DNA from: Aporrectodea caliginosa
Taxonomy: Eukaryota; Annelida; Clitellata; Crassiclitellata; Lumbricidae
Reading direction: 5' to 3'
NCBI GenBank assembly: GCA_020284085.1
Contig: JACEVL010000807.1
Location: forward strand, 1,405,001 to 1,469,000
DNA: 64,000 nt
Part shown: positions 42,020 through 60,142 of the stretch, piece after piece
Numbering within the stretch: position 1 is the first letter of the stretch
Layout of the letters: the number at the start of each line of letters is the position of its first letter
Notes under the pieces: generated by a model
What the model was told of the DNA's origin: nothing
Database searches by the model: none
Seen by the model: only the letters and a program-made list of their open reading frames with translations
Translations under genes and position numbers: made by a program

Positions 42020-42092
42020 TTCTATTCTTGAAGAGGCGCTTTATAAATATCCGGAATGAATGAATGAATGAATGAATGAATGCATGAATGAA
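42020..42092 (+). mobile_element. LINE 3' tail with GAAT microsatellite
   Basis: CTTGAAGAGGCGCTTTATAAA followed by (TGAA)n; nearly the same as 14160-14215. Confidence 0.65.
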
Positions 42093-42699
42093 TTCTACTT
42101 TATATTGCTCTTAATGATTGCCTGGCTTTATTGTGCACTTCTGAACGTAGTAAGGAGGGCATTATCAAATTACAGTTGTATTGTGTATATGTAATATATA
42201 TATAATTAATATATATATATGTTATATAATATATACATGTATTTTCAAATAATTTGGCATGATCTATTTCACAATGAATTGGTTATTAGTTTTAAGATGT
42301 TTTCATTCAGTCTGAGCTTAATTGAATTTGATAAACTACATAAGAATGTCTAAAATAATGTGTAATTTGTTCAAACCCATTGAATGCTGGTAATGACACC
42401 TTCGGATATCTTCATGTTATTTTACTGCTGAATGCAGAGGATAACTTTACCAGGTAGTGTGAGAAATGTCTGTTCCGTTTGTACCACTTGAGATCCATGG
42501 CGCCTTCATTATCAACCGGGAAAGAGATAAGTAACTGAATGGTCTTCTACAAAGATCTTCGCATTACAAAGGAGAACAATGCCATTGTGTGCTGGCATTG
42601 TGTTGGAATGTGCTTGATCAGTTTGCAAGTAATTATGTAATTATTACCACAAGACTTCTAAGTTTATGCATGTATACATATATAATAGCTATTTTATAT

Positions 42700-42960
42700 G
42701 GGGTGGGGAGATGGTTCAATGGTAACACACTGACACGAAGATTAGAAGGACGTGGGTTCGATACCTGCTCACCCCATAAGGTTGACTGCCTTCAACTCCC
42801 TAGGGGCGACTGTAAAATGAGCAGTAGGACAGATAGGCACCTTGCAGGCTGCTCTGGATATAATTCGACTCCTGTTAGTCTTGTTATCATCTGTAACTAA
42901 GTACTATATCATGTAATCTTACTGCATACTTGTCAGTTTGAATTAATAATCGAAAATATT
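42700..42960 (+). mobile_element. tRNA-headed SINE (type A)
   Basis: GGGAGATGGTTCAATGGTAA, box B GGTTCGATACC, body CCTAGGGGCGACTGTAAAATG, end TGTAATCTTACTGCATACTTG. Confidence 0.78.
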
Positions 42961-43316
42961 TATTATAAAGTAAGTAAGCTGATAGAGATACACTCTGGTG
43001 CACATACATGTTACGTAAACAGTTGATACAAATACTAAAATTCTAAAAAAAATCTTCCTCATTAGGTTGTCAACTTAGGGCAATATTCAGTCATGTGCTG
43101 TCTGTCTAAGAGGCTAAGAGCATAGACTGTTTGCTTTTTGGTGGCAGTAACCCATGCAGAACACGCCCCAGGCTTCCCAGGACTGCAAAGAAGAGTTGGG
43201 TGTTGGCTTGATGGCTCTTTTATTTGCTCATAATTTATAGGTTGGATTGTCGCTAGGAAGATACCTCAAGCGAATCAGTTTATTCATTACCGATAAGTGT
43301 AAATTTGTGACATTGT

Positions 43317-43852
43317 GTGTACTCGAATGCACACACAAATATCCTACTCTGGCTTCCAGTACAGGATGGGATTAAGTTCAAGATCCTCCTCTTGGGAAGA
43401 GCTTTGATGGTCTGTATGTCTTCCAGAATACATCAAAGAGCTCTTCTTTCCTCTCTCCATACAGCCTGGTCAATGATCGCTGTGCTCAGCAGCCCATGGG
43501 GACTTGATGGTCCCATTCTCCTGTAAAAACGTGGGCACTCCACACTTTCTCGGGCATTGGACCATTCTTCTGGAGTAGTCTTTCATATAACATAGGTACT
43601 TTTCTGCCATAGACAGCTGAGGAAATGCTTTCAAGCTATCTTAAGTCATTTCCCATTTGCCCGCACAGCAGCTATGCAAAACCGCACATTCTCGGGGTTT
43701 GGAATGGCCTACGCCTGTTCCCTGGATCATGTAATGATGCATTTTATGGCCATTTGAAAACTTGCCTTTTTGCCCAGGGTGGTGTTGAGAGCGCTTCTAA
43801 GAAGTTACCTTGAAGGGGTGCTATATAAATTTTTGAATGAATTAATGAATAC
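43317..43852 (+). mobile_element. LINE 3'-end fragment, frames broken
   Basis: LLWLPVQDGIKFKILLLGRA then, after shifts, VWNGLRLFPGSCNDAFYGHL and the tail GAGAGCGCTTCTAAG ... GGGTGCTATATAAAT with a GAAT/AATG run. Confidence 0.7.
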
Positions 43853-43910
43853 CTATTCAGATCCATCGGACAGCCATGTTTTGCACAAAACTGTGAGATT
43901 CTGACTGGCA

Positions 43911-44350
43911 TTGTATATATATATATATATATAAAAGTATATATATATAGGTGTATATATAGGTATATATATAGCCAGATGCATGCATGCACATGTATAT
44001 ACGATTCATTATAATCTGTAGTGCCATTATTGTGATACACAAGATATCGGTCGATGATGGCTAAAACACTTTAGCGACGAGAGTGTACTAAAAGCGCACC
44101 GTTGAAGTATTAAGTAAAATCATAGTAAACAATTATAATTCGTTGGAGAAGCCAGGTCAGAATTTTATATATATATATAATATATATACCTAATTGCCTA
44201 TGCATATATATATGTATATATATAGGCCTGTACATATATATATATATATATGCATATGTATGTATATGTATGTATATATATATATATATACCTAATTTAT
44301 ATATATATATGCACATGTATGTGTATATATAAATATATATTAAATGTACA
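43911..44350. repeat. TA-rich microsatellite region
   Basis: Interrupted (TA)n and TATATG blocks. The Tyr/Ile-rich frames over it are not genes. A degenerate relative of the 71-bp palindrome (GCGACGAGAGTGTACTAAAA) lies inside at 44061-44114. Confidence 0.9.
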
Positions 44351-45193
44351 TGTATATGTGTATGTATGTATTGTTAGCTGTTCTAGAGTATTTATGATGC
44401 AGATATGTTTGCTTTGTAATATCCTTTCTAATGTATTCTTGTTTCAAACAGGCCTATTAGTGTTGGTGAGCATTTTGTGTAACAAGGCGTCATGGCGTGG
44501 CTGGGTCGGGGTGTGTGTATGAATGCAATTACAGGCAGGTGCAGTTAGTCTGCTGTTTTCTTCGACTGTCTGGGTTGCGAACGGAATATTTCGTGCAGAG
44601 TGTGCTGTTAAAAATAAGGTGTGATCTTGCGCCACCCTGCCTCGCCTTTCGCCCATAAAGGGTGCTGTAATGGCTACAGGTGTATTTTTGTATTTTAATC
44701 GCTGGCCTGAATCGGCACTCGTTGCCTGAGTGGTCACCCTTGGCTGACTATTGTGAAGATAATCCATTTGTAAACTGTACACAGGAGCATATTATTCTAT
44801 TAGGTGACTACAACGTTGATCTGTTAAAAACTCAAGACCATCTCCTAACCCATAATTTTTTAATTGTCTTACTTCTCATCACTTTCTTCCAAGCATTCTA
44901 AGACCAACCAGAATCACTGATTCAACCGCTACTTTGATTGATAATATCTTCACTAATGTATGGACTAAGTTGACTGACTCTTCTATCATCATTAGTGATA
45001 TTTCTGACCATCTTCCCATCCTGGCCTCGTTTGACATCACCCCACGTAATTTAAATACGAACACTGCCTATCCAACTCGTCTGATAAACGATGACACGAT
45101 GGAGTTCTTTAGGAACTGTTATCCAGCCTTGACTGGTCCCTAGTTTCCTCTGCATGTATCCATAATGACCCAGATCTTGCTTATACTTTATTC

Positions 45194-46012
45194 TTGGCAC
45201 AGTTTAAAAACGCTTATGACCGCGCTTTCCCTCAAGTCCAATCCGTAAGAAGGGGGCTGCATTTCCGGAAGCAACCATGGATGACTAATGCCTTGTTAAA
45301 ATCTTGTAGAACTAAGTCTAAATTATATTTAAAATACATAAAGAATCCCAATAGTAATAATAAAAGAATATTCACGGCCTACAGGAATAAATTCAAATCC
45401 TTGCGCCTTAACGCTGAACGAAATTATTATGAGGCTGAGTTTATTAAACATAGTCTTAACCTTAAAAAAACCTGGACTATAATTCGCTCTATCTTAAGAC
45501 CGAATCACAATCCGTCAAATATTGATTCCCTCATGATTAACGGTATGATAGTTGATAACCCCCAAATAATGGCTGATAAGTTCAACGACTATTTTACGAG
45601 CATAGGCCAAACGCTTGCAGCTGGGATTCCAAAATCTGATATTTCCTTTCTATCTTATTTGAAACCATCCCCGCCTAACTCATTTGTTGCGGACTTGACT
45701 ACCCCCCAAGAAATTATTTCTTTAACTGCATCTATTCGCACTACCCATTCTTCAGCACTTGACGACATTGACCCGACTGTTGCTATTAGGATCATTGATT
45801 ATGTAGCTGCTCCATTATCGGATATTATTAACTCTTCTTTTCTCACTGGTGTTGTACCCTCTTCCTTAAAGATGGCAAAAGTTGTACCGGTTTATAAACA
45901 AGGTAACAGCCAGGATGTCACTAACTATAGGCCTATTTCTATCCTTCCCTTTTTTCTAAGATCCTTGAAAAATCAATGTACCAACGTTTATATACCTATA
46001 TTGACAAAATGA
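45194..46012 (+). pseudogene. LINE ORF2, linker and start of RT
   Basis: Encodes the region between endonuclease and RT (FRKQPWMTNALLKSCRTKSK, NYYEAEFIKHSLNLKKTWTI) and runs to VTNYRPISILPFF, where one T missing relative to copy 1 shifts the frame. Confidence 0.8.
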
Positions 46013-47241
46013 ATATTTTATATCCCAATCAACATGGTTTTCAATCCGGTCATTCCACCTCAATGGCTCTGCTTGACATGCAAGATAAGATTGCTAGTGC
46101 AATCGATGAAAATAAATTTTCTCTTGGTATCTTCTTCGATCTGGCCAAGGCCTTTGATACGGTGGACCATTCTATTCTGTTAACTAAACTTGAAAACTAT
46201 GGAATACGTGGAGTCCCGCTCTTGTGGTTTAAAAGTTACTTTGATCAGAGACGCCAATGTGTTTGCTGTAAAGGTTGTCAGTCTAAAACTAAACTTATTA
46301 CATGTGGTGTTCCACAGGGGTCAATTTTGGGTCCGCTGCTGTTCTTACTATACATTAATGACTTGCCGAATGCATCTGACCAACTTAACTTTATTCTTTT
46401 TGCAGATGACACCAATGTCTTTTTCTCTCATAAATCAATCCAGTCTCTGCTATCTATTGCCAACACTGAACTTATCCATGTGGCGGAGTGGTTTAAGGCT
46501 AATAAACTTTCTCTTAACCTGGGAAAAACTAATTATGTCCTTTTCCGATCTCATCGGAAACCCGTCCCTGCTACTGATTCCATCCTCTCCATTGACAATA
46601 TTCCTATTGCTCAAGTCAATTCTTCCAAATTCCTTGGGGTCTACATTGACCAACATTTAACCTGGAATGATCACATAAGTAACATTTCCACTAAGGTTGC
46701 CAAGAACATAGGGATTCTGGCTCGTGTATCCTACCTGTTACCTTCTAGAGTTCTGCATACACTATATTATTCTCTTGTTTACCCTTACTTGACATACTGT
46801 AATATCGCCTGGGCCTCCAATTATTCCTCTCGTCTGAATAGGCTATTTATATTACAGAGACGAGTTGTACGTATTATTGCTGGGAAATCATTGATAACTA
46901 ACACAGCAAGTAGATTTAGTATACTACGAATACTTAATATCCCTCAGATAAATAAATTGCAAATCTGTGAATTTATGTATCGCTTTGCCAACAAATCTCT
47001 TCCCCCAATCTTCAGTCGCTACTTCTCTAAGATCTCTGATACACATTCTCATTATACAAGATCTCTCGATAACTTTGATGGAACCTATGCCCGCACTAAC
47101 ACTCGTTATTTTACCTTAAGATGTGCTGGTCCTCCTGTCTGGAATAACCTACCGAAGTCACTGCGCACTCTTCCGAATCTTGCCCGGTTTAAAAAAGAGG
47201 TCAGAGCCTACCTCCTTGACAATAGTCAATGCGTTTTCTAA
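45976..47241 (+). pseudogene. LINE ORF2, RT and C-terminus
   Basis: 421 residues in the next frame, with AFDTVDHSILL, GVPQGSILGPLL and FADDTNVFFSH intact, ending DNSQCVF. With the previous piece it makes one interrupted ORF. Confidence 0.82.
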
Positions 47242-47654
47242 ATATGGTTATTCATTGTTATACCACAATTAGTTAAGTGACCTAGTTAAGTGTTGTTAGT
47301 TAAGCCAGTTATTCTCATTTTTTTCTGACAATGCTATTTGAGTAGACTATACTCAACTGTCATCCCTCTGCTAACATGGTAAACGGGTATCCCTAACTTA
47401 GCGGGACTTCAGTCCCTTCTGGGAACCCGATTGTTTCCCTTAAATGTTAATAAGATAATCATGTGATCTGTCTGTTTTAATTTCCATACTTATGATCGTT
47501 GATTATGATTATTCTGGATCACTACTTGTAAACTATTCTATGGAAACAATAAAAGGATTGATTGATTGATTGATTGATTGTTTATCATCTTCTAAATTTT
47601 TAACTACATTTAGTAGGATAGGTGCAACGGCCGCTGTGCGTGATTTGAAGCATG

Positions 47655-47772
47655 CTATATATATATTATACATATTTATATATATATTATATAAATATAT
47701 ATATGTATAAACACACATACACACATATATATATACACACATGCGTATATATATATATATATATATACATTT
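47655..47772. repeat. TA / CA microsatellite
   Basis: Mixed TATATA, CACACA blocks just after the LINE tail. Confidence 0.85.
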
Positions 47773-49011
47773 ATATCTGAGTGTATTGTACAATGATATG
47801 GGGGTCTCATGAGCTGTGCCCTAAACTCGGAGTGTATGTGCGTCATAATTCTAATTATTTTGTATTACCTGATATGTTACTCAGCTATATCAACGTGCCA
47901 CGTGCTTGCTTATAAAAGCTAAATATGAAGAGCTATAATTATGTAATTATAGTTTCTGTGTAAAGACTCAGTGTCATAAAGAAGCTGATTATGGTCACCA
48001 TCCTTAGATATCCAGGCTAGGGACTGGCCCCACCCAATAAAGCAGTGGAGGAGTAAATAGTCCTGTAACATAGGACAGATACATGGAAACTGTGTAGTGA
48101 GGTAACATATGGGACACCTTTGCCTCTGCCCTTCATGCACTGCCTCAGTTCTGGCCTGTCCTCTGTAATTACACCTCCAGTGTAGCCTTGAAATCAACTT
48201 GTATTAATTAAGCCAACTTTTACAAGGTTCTCTTTGTATCTTTGTCTTTGTTAGCTAATTACACTTTAACAACACTGTGTACATAACAAAGATGATTAGC
48301 GTTGCCCTCCACCTTTCTCCACGCTTGGGCCTGGCACTACCGCAGTGTCTTTGTGTTGACTATTTATGGTTGTTTTTGCCTTTTGGTCTTCAGAAGTCCT
48401 TGGCTGTTGTGTGGGTGGTGACAGATGAACAAGACCTGTTATTGTGAAGTATACAACATGGCTTGAAAACCTTTCTAAACTCACCCATATATAGGTTACA
48501 TGTTGCTTCTCAAACCATGATTTACACTTTTATGACTGGGCCCAAAGTGCTACATTTGATAATTCATTTAAGTTAATAGAAAAACAGATAAAGTATATTA
48601 AATACAGATATTAATTTGATATATTAATTTTGTCAGTGAAACACTTTTACTAGATGTCACTGTCGAAATGGTTTGACTTGCCGTGGTGTATTTGGCAAAT
48701 GACCTTTTCGTGTTTACGTTTGTGTGCATGTGGATACTGGGTGTATTTTTTATTGAAAACTACACAACAGCCAACATTACAGTCAAGGGCGTAGCCAGGA
48801 AACAATTTTGGGGGTTCCATTTCAAGGGGGTTCCCTTGGACATGGTTGCAGAGTACGGGGTCAGTTTTGACATTTTGATGACAATTTATATTTATTTTGC
48901 GGTTTGAACCCATAAACCCCTTAGATACAACCATGATTACGGTTCATTTTGTTCAAAAGAACATGTTAAGAGACATCCAAAGGTGAGACGGTTTAAACCA
49001 GATGGGCTGCT
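47773..49011. other. No gene seen; one MITE-like scrap
   Basis: At 48785-48915 there is GGGCGTAGCCAGGAAAC with flanking G-rich runs, a scrap of a widespread MITE. Otherwise nothing recognised. Confidence 0.45.
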
Positions 49012-49092
49012 TGTATTGTATTGTATTGTATTGTATCTATCAATTTATACAGCGCCTCTCGCAGTGCACACCAATCAGAGGCGCTCGTCCCT
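49012..49092 (-). mobile_element. LINE 3' tail hairpin with ATTGT run
   Basis: (TTGTA)n, ATTTATACAGCGCCTCTCGC, then CAGAGGCGCT; reversed LINE tail. Confidence 0.65.
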
Positions 49093-49639
49093 CTAGCACT
49101 GCCACCAAGATGATATTTGTAGTGATGTGTTCCAATAGTTTTAAATGACTTTGTAAGTGCTGTGAAATATCTTTTTTTAAAGACTTACAAAAGTGCCAAA
49201 TGTGACCATCAAGTAACACTTTACTTGAGTGGCGCAGAGTAGATGAGTTAGTTAATAGTTACAACAACATTCCGGAACCTCTTGAATGCTTATAAGTATA
49301 ATCTGTTTGGACATCCATGTTTGGTCATACCCAAGTTGTGTATGCAAGAATGACTGCTCGTTTGCAGTTTTGAAGGAGGTTAAACTGGATTTTTATGGTG
49401 CAGTAGTTTACAAGATTTTGCACTGAAGTGTGTGCTTACCAGTGAATATGAGGACTAGCTAAGTACCCTGCAATTTAATTGAATTCCTATTTAAATTGCT
49501 TTACAAGTCTTGCTATGGCCATGTTGGAGAATCTTAGGTTTGCTTTAAAAATTGGTGTTTGCATATGTTTTTGCTGTATCGCAAATATACGGTAGTATTG
49601 TGTACGGTAAGGGGAAATGCTACAAAGCGTTGATTATGT

Positions 49640-49830
49640 TGTACAATACTAGTGTCGATTATGTATTTAACACTAGCACATAGTGTTGATTGTATTGAAC
49701 ACTACTAGTGTTGATTTATATTAAACACTTCCAGTGTTGATTATATTGAACACTACTAATATTTGGTTATATTTAATACAAGTAGTGTTTGATTATATTG
49801 AACACATGTAGTAAGTATGATTATATATCG
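49640..49830. repeat. Minisatellite with AACACTACTAGTGTT core
   Basis: Five to six units of about 33-37 bp containing GAACACTACTAGTGTTGATT and TATATT. Each unit is itself partly palindromic. Confidence 0.8.
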
Positions 49831-50652
49831 ATAACAGATGTGAGTATGGGCAGGCAAAATATGGAGTTCCTTGTATATTATGAAACCAGAAATTGATCAC
49901 GGTAAATAATTTCTAGTCAGATTTGCACAAATCTTCAGAAACTGGAGGGCTCTGCAAAACCCTTGGAATCCTGTCTACTTTTAGGTCATGTACACAACTG
50001 TAGAAATATTTAAACACTCAAAGATAAAAGAAAGTGACTTTGTTTATATCTGCTACATTTAGATGTATATATAGTTTTCATTCTTTAATTCCAAAAAAAG
50101 CATTTTTACAGTCTTGTCAGTATAACAGTTGTCACTAATGGATATCTGTTTTGAAATGGTTTTGACATATTGTAGTATACTTTGCCAATTGTGTATAATA
50201 TCTACATTTGCTCAGGTTTTCCTGAGCAAATGTAGACTTGTTGTTTTCAATTTATTTTGCCAACAGTTTACAATAATGAATAAATGAATGAGTGAATGAA
50301 TGAATGAACGAAGGAATGAATTGACTATCGGTTGATGCAAGGTCCATTATGATGGTGGTATAGAAGTCTTTATGGTAGATCAGACTGGAATGTTGAACTC
50401 TGAAGTGCACACTGACATCCCAAAGATATTACTAACTCAGTATGGATTCCCCCAGGCACCATTGCCTCGTGAATTTTTACCAAAAGTCTTTGTCGTTAAT
50501 TATAGTTTTTGCAAAGTAACAGATTTGAACTTGTTTTAAAAGCTTTCTGTTCACATGCAGCCCCCACTGTGTTTGCAGCAACACAGTTTTTGCAAACAGA
50601 GAAGTCTTTGTCTACTGATGAACTGCTTGTTCTTGTAGCATTATAAAACTAC

Positions 50653-50720
50653 ATAACCCTTTACCGACGAGCGTGTAGTAAAAGTGAAACCAATGCAGCT
50701 CATCTTTTAAAGATTAAACT
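50653..50720. mobile_element. Degenerate relative of the 71-bp palindrome
   Basis: TAACCCTTTACCGACGAGCG ... CAGCTCATCTTTTAAAGATTAA. About 140 bp upstream of the 5' UTR exon of the KLF gene. Confidence 0.55.
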
Positions 50721-50863
50721 AGCGTGATTTAGTAGAAGATGCTATAATAAGTGTATATAGATAAGTATGTGCCTTATTATCTACAGTCTTTTTAACAAAC
50801 ACTGCTTTGCAGTATAGCAATCTGCATCGAATCTAACTCCTTTGTTGTTTCTTTTTGTTACAG

Positions 50864-50946
50864 TAGTTCAGTTCTTCTGTGAACTACCGCCAGCCCTTCT
50901 GCCGATTAGTTCTCTAAGATTTGTGCGGTGATTTCATCTGGCTAAA
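50864..50946 (+). other. 5' UTR part of the KLF exon
   Basis: Acceptor TTTCTTTTTGTTACAG ends at 50863, so the coding ATG lies in an internal exon with 83 nt of leader. At least one upstream non-coding exon and the promoter are expected elsewhere and were not found. Confidence 0.6.
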
Positions 50947-56182
<5,236 letters not shown>

Positions 56183-57910
56183 CCAAATATTTCTAATTTT
56201 TAATTCTGTAAATACGCCAAGTCGGTTTCAATTGTTCCTATGCCTTGTCTGTCACAGCGTACATGTTGTTGGTTAATGTCCTCTTCTGGAATATATGGTT
56301 TTCGGATTCCGCAGAGAATGTCGACAAATTCTGTATACTTTACGGCAGTTTAATGAATAGAAATATCTGTATGGTTATGATTAGATGCAGTACACCAGCA
56401 ACTCTGTTACACCATCTTGGGAGCCATTATAAGAGCCGCCTTATTGTATGACTGTGTTATAATGAGTGTATTTTCTATTGCTGAATTGATGTCCATGAAC
56501 GTGTTATATCTGAATTTTGTGGTGTAACGAGTGATCAGGTGTAGTGATCAGAAGCATCTATTACATAGTTTACTGTGCTTAGTATTCCTTTGTAGTTTAC
56601 ATGCAGGGTAATGTATTAATTTTCTTTCCCTTGCCATCTGTTTCACTCTCCCATGACAATTCCAAACATCTCCAATCACTCCTTGTCAGCCTCTGAATTC
56701 TGTCTTTTGTGAAGCAAACCTCCTGTAACATCTGTGGTAGTTGTGTTACAGTTTATAAAGCGTAATTGTAACATCTGTGGGTATTAGTCTGTACAGCGTA
56801 ATTGGTAAGAGGACTTTGATGTGTATTGCTTTGTAAAGCATAATTGTAACATCTGTGGGTATTGGAATGTACAGCGTAATTGGAATATGATGTGTATTGC
56901 TACAGTGTAAACATCGGCTTTTGGCATTTTTGATTGGAAATATTTTTATTCACACTGTGATGTATTTTTATTGCATTCTTTAGCTGGTAATTAGATTTAA
57001 GACTTGAGTATATGTGTTAATATTTGATTTTTGCGGAAACGTTTTGGTTGAAAATTATGTAAATCTGTAATTTTGTGTAATCTGCCAAGTTTGCAAATGG
57101 CATCCTATTTGTAATATGTATGTATGGACATTGCACTGTTTTACATTTTTGGATAAGTTTTATGATATTCAAGACTGTTTATGGTTTCATTTAAAACTCT
57201 AGGTATAGTCTTGGCAACCATTGAATATAGTGTTGCAGTCCAAATAATAGTCTTAATTTGGCAATAGTGTGGCATACAGTTTCTTGCCAAATTTTTCGAG
57301 CTAAGTGAAGTTTTCTGAAGAAGGTTAAAGAAAAATGCATGTAAAGTGGTGTGTGCTGAACAAGGTTCAGTTTTGTTTATGTGATAGTTTGCTACATGTA
57401 GTTGCATTTGGGTAAGTTCCTGATTTTCGGTAAACTAGTCGAGCGGCCTTTTTAGCAAATGGTATTCATTGATGAATTAGGCAGTTTCATGGCTTTAAGC
57501 CCAAACTTTGCAAGCATAAAATTTCTGCGCCTTAATTGCTAGCTATTCTTGGAAATTCCCAGTACAACATGTTATAAACTTGGGGCTTTCTGTTGAATAC
57601 TTGACATGGGGAACTCGTCAAGTCAAAGGCTGTTTATGAAAAGAACGAGTGACCTATATCGGATTCTTCACATTTGCATCGAGTATTTGAAACGTAGTGT
57701 TCAATATGAAATTGACTAATTTGTGCGAAGGGTTAACCAGTTGTCGTTGCTGTTTGTGCACTTAAGACAGAATCTAACTGAACTTACTTGTCAGCACTTG
57801 CCATTTTATTCTGGCTTTTGGCTCTGTGCTTATCTGTAGTGAACATTCGTTCGTGCTTCAGATTCACATTTAATTACTTGCACGTGTACAAAGTATTTTC
57901 GATAAATAAA
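56183..57910 (+). other. Probable KLF 3' UTR
   Basis: Long AT-rich stretch with no coding frame. It includes a tandem repeat at 56722-56910 (TTGTAACATCTGTGGGTATT and TACAGCGTAATTGG units). GATAAATAAATACC at about 57902 is a possible polyadenylation signal; no closer clear AATAAA was noted. The end point is a guess. Confidence 0.35.
56722..56910. repeat. Tandem repeat in the KLF 3' flank
   Basis: TGTAACATCTGTGGGTATT and ACAGCGTAATTGG recur two to three times in units of about 55-110 bp. Confidence 0.75.
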
Positions 57911-59044
57911 TACCACAACTATGAGGACTGTTGGTAAGTAAGCTGTGTACCAAGAACACATAGCCTTCCTTCAATAAGTTTCTTATAGCATACAATGGCA
58001 CTTCTGCAATACAGACTACTGCTACATAGTTTAATCATTCTTTTATCGCTGGGAATATCTCTTGTTTTACTGATTGGGAAATTTGTATGTTATCTTGTAA
58101 GTCATGCTACCCTCAATCTTTCAGGCAGCCCTGTATGTAGCACCGTTGAAAGGACTTTCAAATGACACTGTATAATTTCTAGCTAGAATACAGACTGCTC
58201 TGTTTCACGCCATTGCAACTTCGTGAACTGAATTTTCTTTATCTGTAACTTGCTGGACAATTATTTGGACAATGCTTAGGAAAATGATAGATATACCACA
58301 CGCTTAGAAAACTATTGCTTGTACATATATATGACTGCAGTTAATGTTTAAGTTTAGTTATTATTCATAACCTAGGAGGTGCTCAATCTAGTTTTAGTAG
58401 GGTGAAGCATTTTATGTACGAAGACCAGTATTTTTGCACCGAATATCGAATAGCACTGCTGAATAATTATCGTTTGCCGTTTTCAATTGCGACCATTTCA
58501 CAGACTCTGTCTCTGATGCTGTGTTTTGATAATGATGCGTTTGTACATAAAAATATCGTCAGTTAAGGATTGTAGAGGTCTGCAGTGTCATTTTATCCAA
58601 ATTGAACTTTTCGTTCCATAGGTTTTGCGTTACTATACATGTTTCTGACTTCACTATGGCTTGGTTTCTAGCGCACAATCGATAGATTACTTGTGCATTA
58701 GACACCAGTGCTATATAGGTAAGGTTACTGAACATTACGTACATTTGTGTACTGTATTGTAAAATGACTTCTTTTATTAGCAGTGGTAGATGCTGTGCTA
58801 CTGTGTAACATCATTGTCCTCTGTTATCAATATGTGAGAGACATAACTTGCGCTTCTGAAAGGCTTATACTATGAGAAGCGCTTTATAAATGGTCAAATA
58901 CAATACAATAACTTGTCTCTTTGACCGCCAGTGTCGAGGCTGGATGGCAATTCCCCACCAAGACGAAAATTTATGTTATACCAGAAAGGAAACCCAAGAG
59001 ATGCCCTGATACAAACCAAGATGAAGAACACTTGATACGTGTGA
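57911..59044. other. No gene seen; two LINE-end scraps
   Basis: 58655-58745 shares GTGCATTAGACACC with the LINE end at 34410. 58848-58915 is a plus-strand hairpin tail (GCGCTTCTGAAAGGC ... GAGAAGCGCTTTATAAAT, (ATACA)n). Confidence 0.5.
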
Positions 59045-59340
59045 CCACTCCTTGCTTGACTAAACTGTCAGAGCAGTCTTTTAAGCTATCCCTGAGGCAG
59101 CCATTGGTATGAAGTGCTAGTGACTTAATTTTCTTAGCGTTGGCATATGAGGTCGGGTTGCCAATCCTTTACCTCACCGTCTCCATCTTCCAACCAACAG
59201 TGTGGGGTCAGTGTAGTCATTAACTCGGCTAGGGTCACAGGTGAGGTAGATATCTCGAACCAAATTTCCGCCCTAGTGGGGATTTGAACCCCCGACTCTT
59301 GATTGACAGTCCATCATGCTAATCACTACACTGTGGAACG
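59045..59340 (-). mobile_element. tRNA-headed SINE (type B), minus strand
   Basis: Head on the minus strand near 59335 (TAGTGTAGTGATTAGCATG ... GGTTCAAATCC), body as in 38286-38560 reversed. Confidence 0.75.
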
Positions 59341-59363
59341 TACCCCATACATGTATGTAGTTT

Positions 59364-59365
<2 letters not shown>

Positions 59366-59420
<55 letters not shown>
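59366..59420. repeat. (CA)n microsatellite
   Basis: About 27 CA units with few interruptions; the His/Thr- and Val/Cys-rich frames are artefacts. Confidence 0.95.
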
Positions 59421-59423
<3 letters not shown>

Positions 59424-59817
59424 GATATATACATGTTGGTATATGTGAGTATGCATGTTACATGCATTTATATCATGTGATTTAAAAGATTATTTTGTAA
59501 CACCTATTAAAAATTCGAGCAGTAGATGTATCCGGCCCTGGAAAATGAAACAGTAGTGGGGTGTGTCAAACTACCAAGCTACTACCCTGGTAGATTAATA
59601 GTAGAGACATGTTCACATGAAACTTTTTCATCAATCCTATTTGTTTCTGCATTTACTCCTAATGGAGAAAAAAATCAAATTAATTTGAATCAGATCATAT
59701 GTGATGGCTATAGTATAGTTGTGGACGTAGTTCTAACTCTCCAGAATTTCTCACTATCACACAAAGCTACATTATGGAGACCAGCATATATGCTGGCAGC
59801 ATATCAAGTCCACGAAG

Positions 59818-60142
59818 CAGTGCCGGATTTACCATTAAGCTAAAAAAGCTACAGCTTAAGGACTCGCAATTCGCAGGGGCCTCTAAATTTTTATTGTATA
59901 TATAGTAATGAATGTTACAATTATTTAAAAAATGACATTTAATTATTGTATCCAGGGTATGTGATAGAGATCAAGCCAACCAAATGATAAATCAGTAAAT
60001 GCATTCATTTGAAAATAATTTGAAGTTTTCACTTTAAATGTTATTAAATTAAATAATTAAAAGGCATATTTGTTTTCAAGTTATGTGAGAACTTCTGGTG
60101 TAATTTTTTAACATGGGGCCTCCAAGTCAAAATCCGGCACTG
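59818..60142. mobile_element. MITE with CAGTGCCGGATTT ends
   Basis: CAGTGCCGGATTTACC on the left and AAATCCGGCACTG on the right. Body carries TAAGCTAAAAAAGCTACAGC. No convincing target duplication. The plus-strand frame at 59526-59843 runs into it and has no motif. Confidence 0.75.

Larger units (their letters stand above)
44735..47580 (+). mobile_element. LINE copy 2, longer, two frameshifts
   Basis: Begins in the endonuclease (HIILLGDYNVDLLKTQ near 44785-44835), continues through 44934-45143 (IDNIFTNVWTKLTD, SDHLPILASFDI), 45194-46012 and 45976-47241, ending in AAAGGATTGATTGATTGATT. Frames change near 44850, near 45140 and near 45960. Differs from copy 1 at only scattered positions. Confidence 0.92.

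Noticed and set aside
43744..44522. Tyr/Ile/His-rich frames on both strands
   Set aside because: TA microsatellite; no splice context or motif.
59526..59843. 105-residue plus-strand frame
   Set aside because: No recognised motif, runs into a MITE at its end, no splice support.
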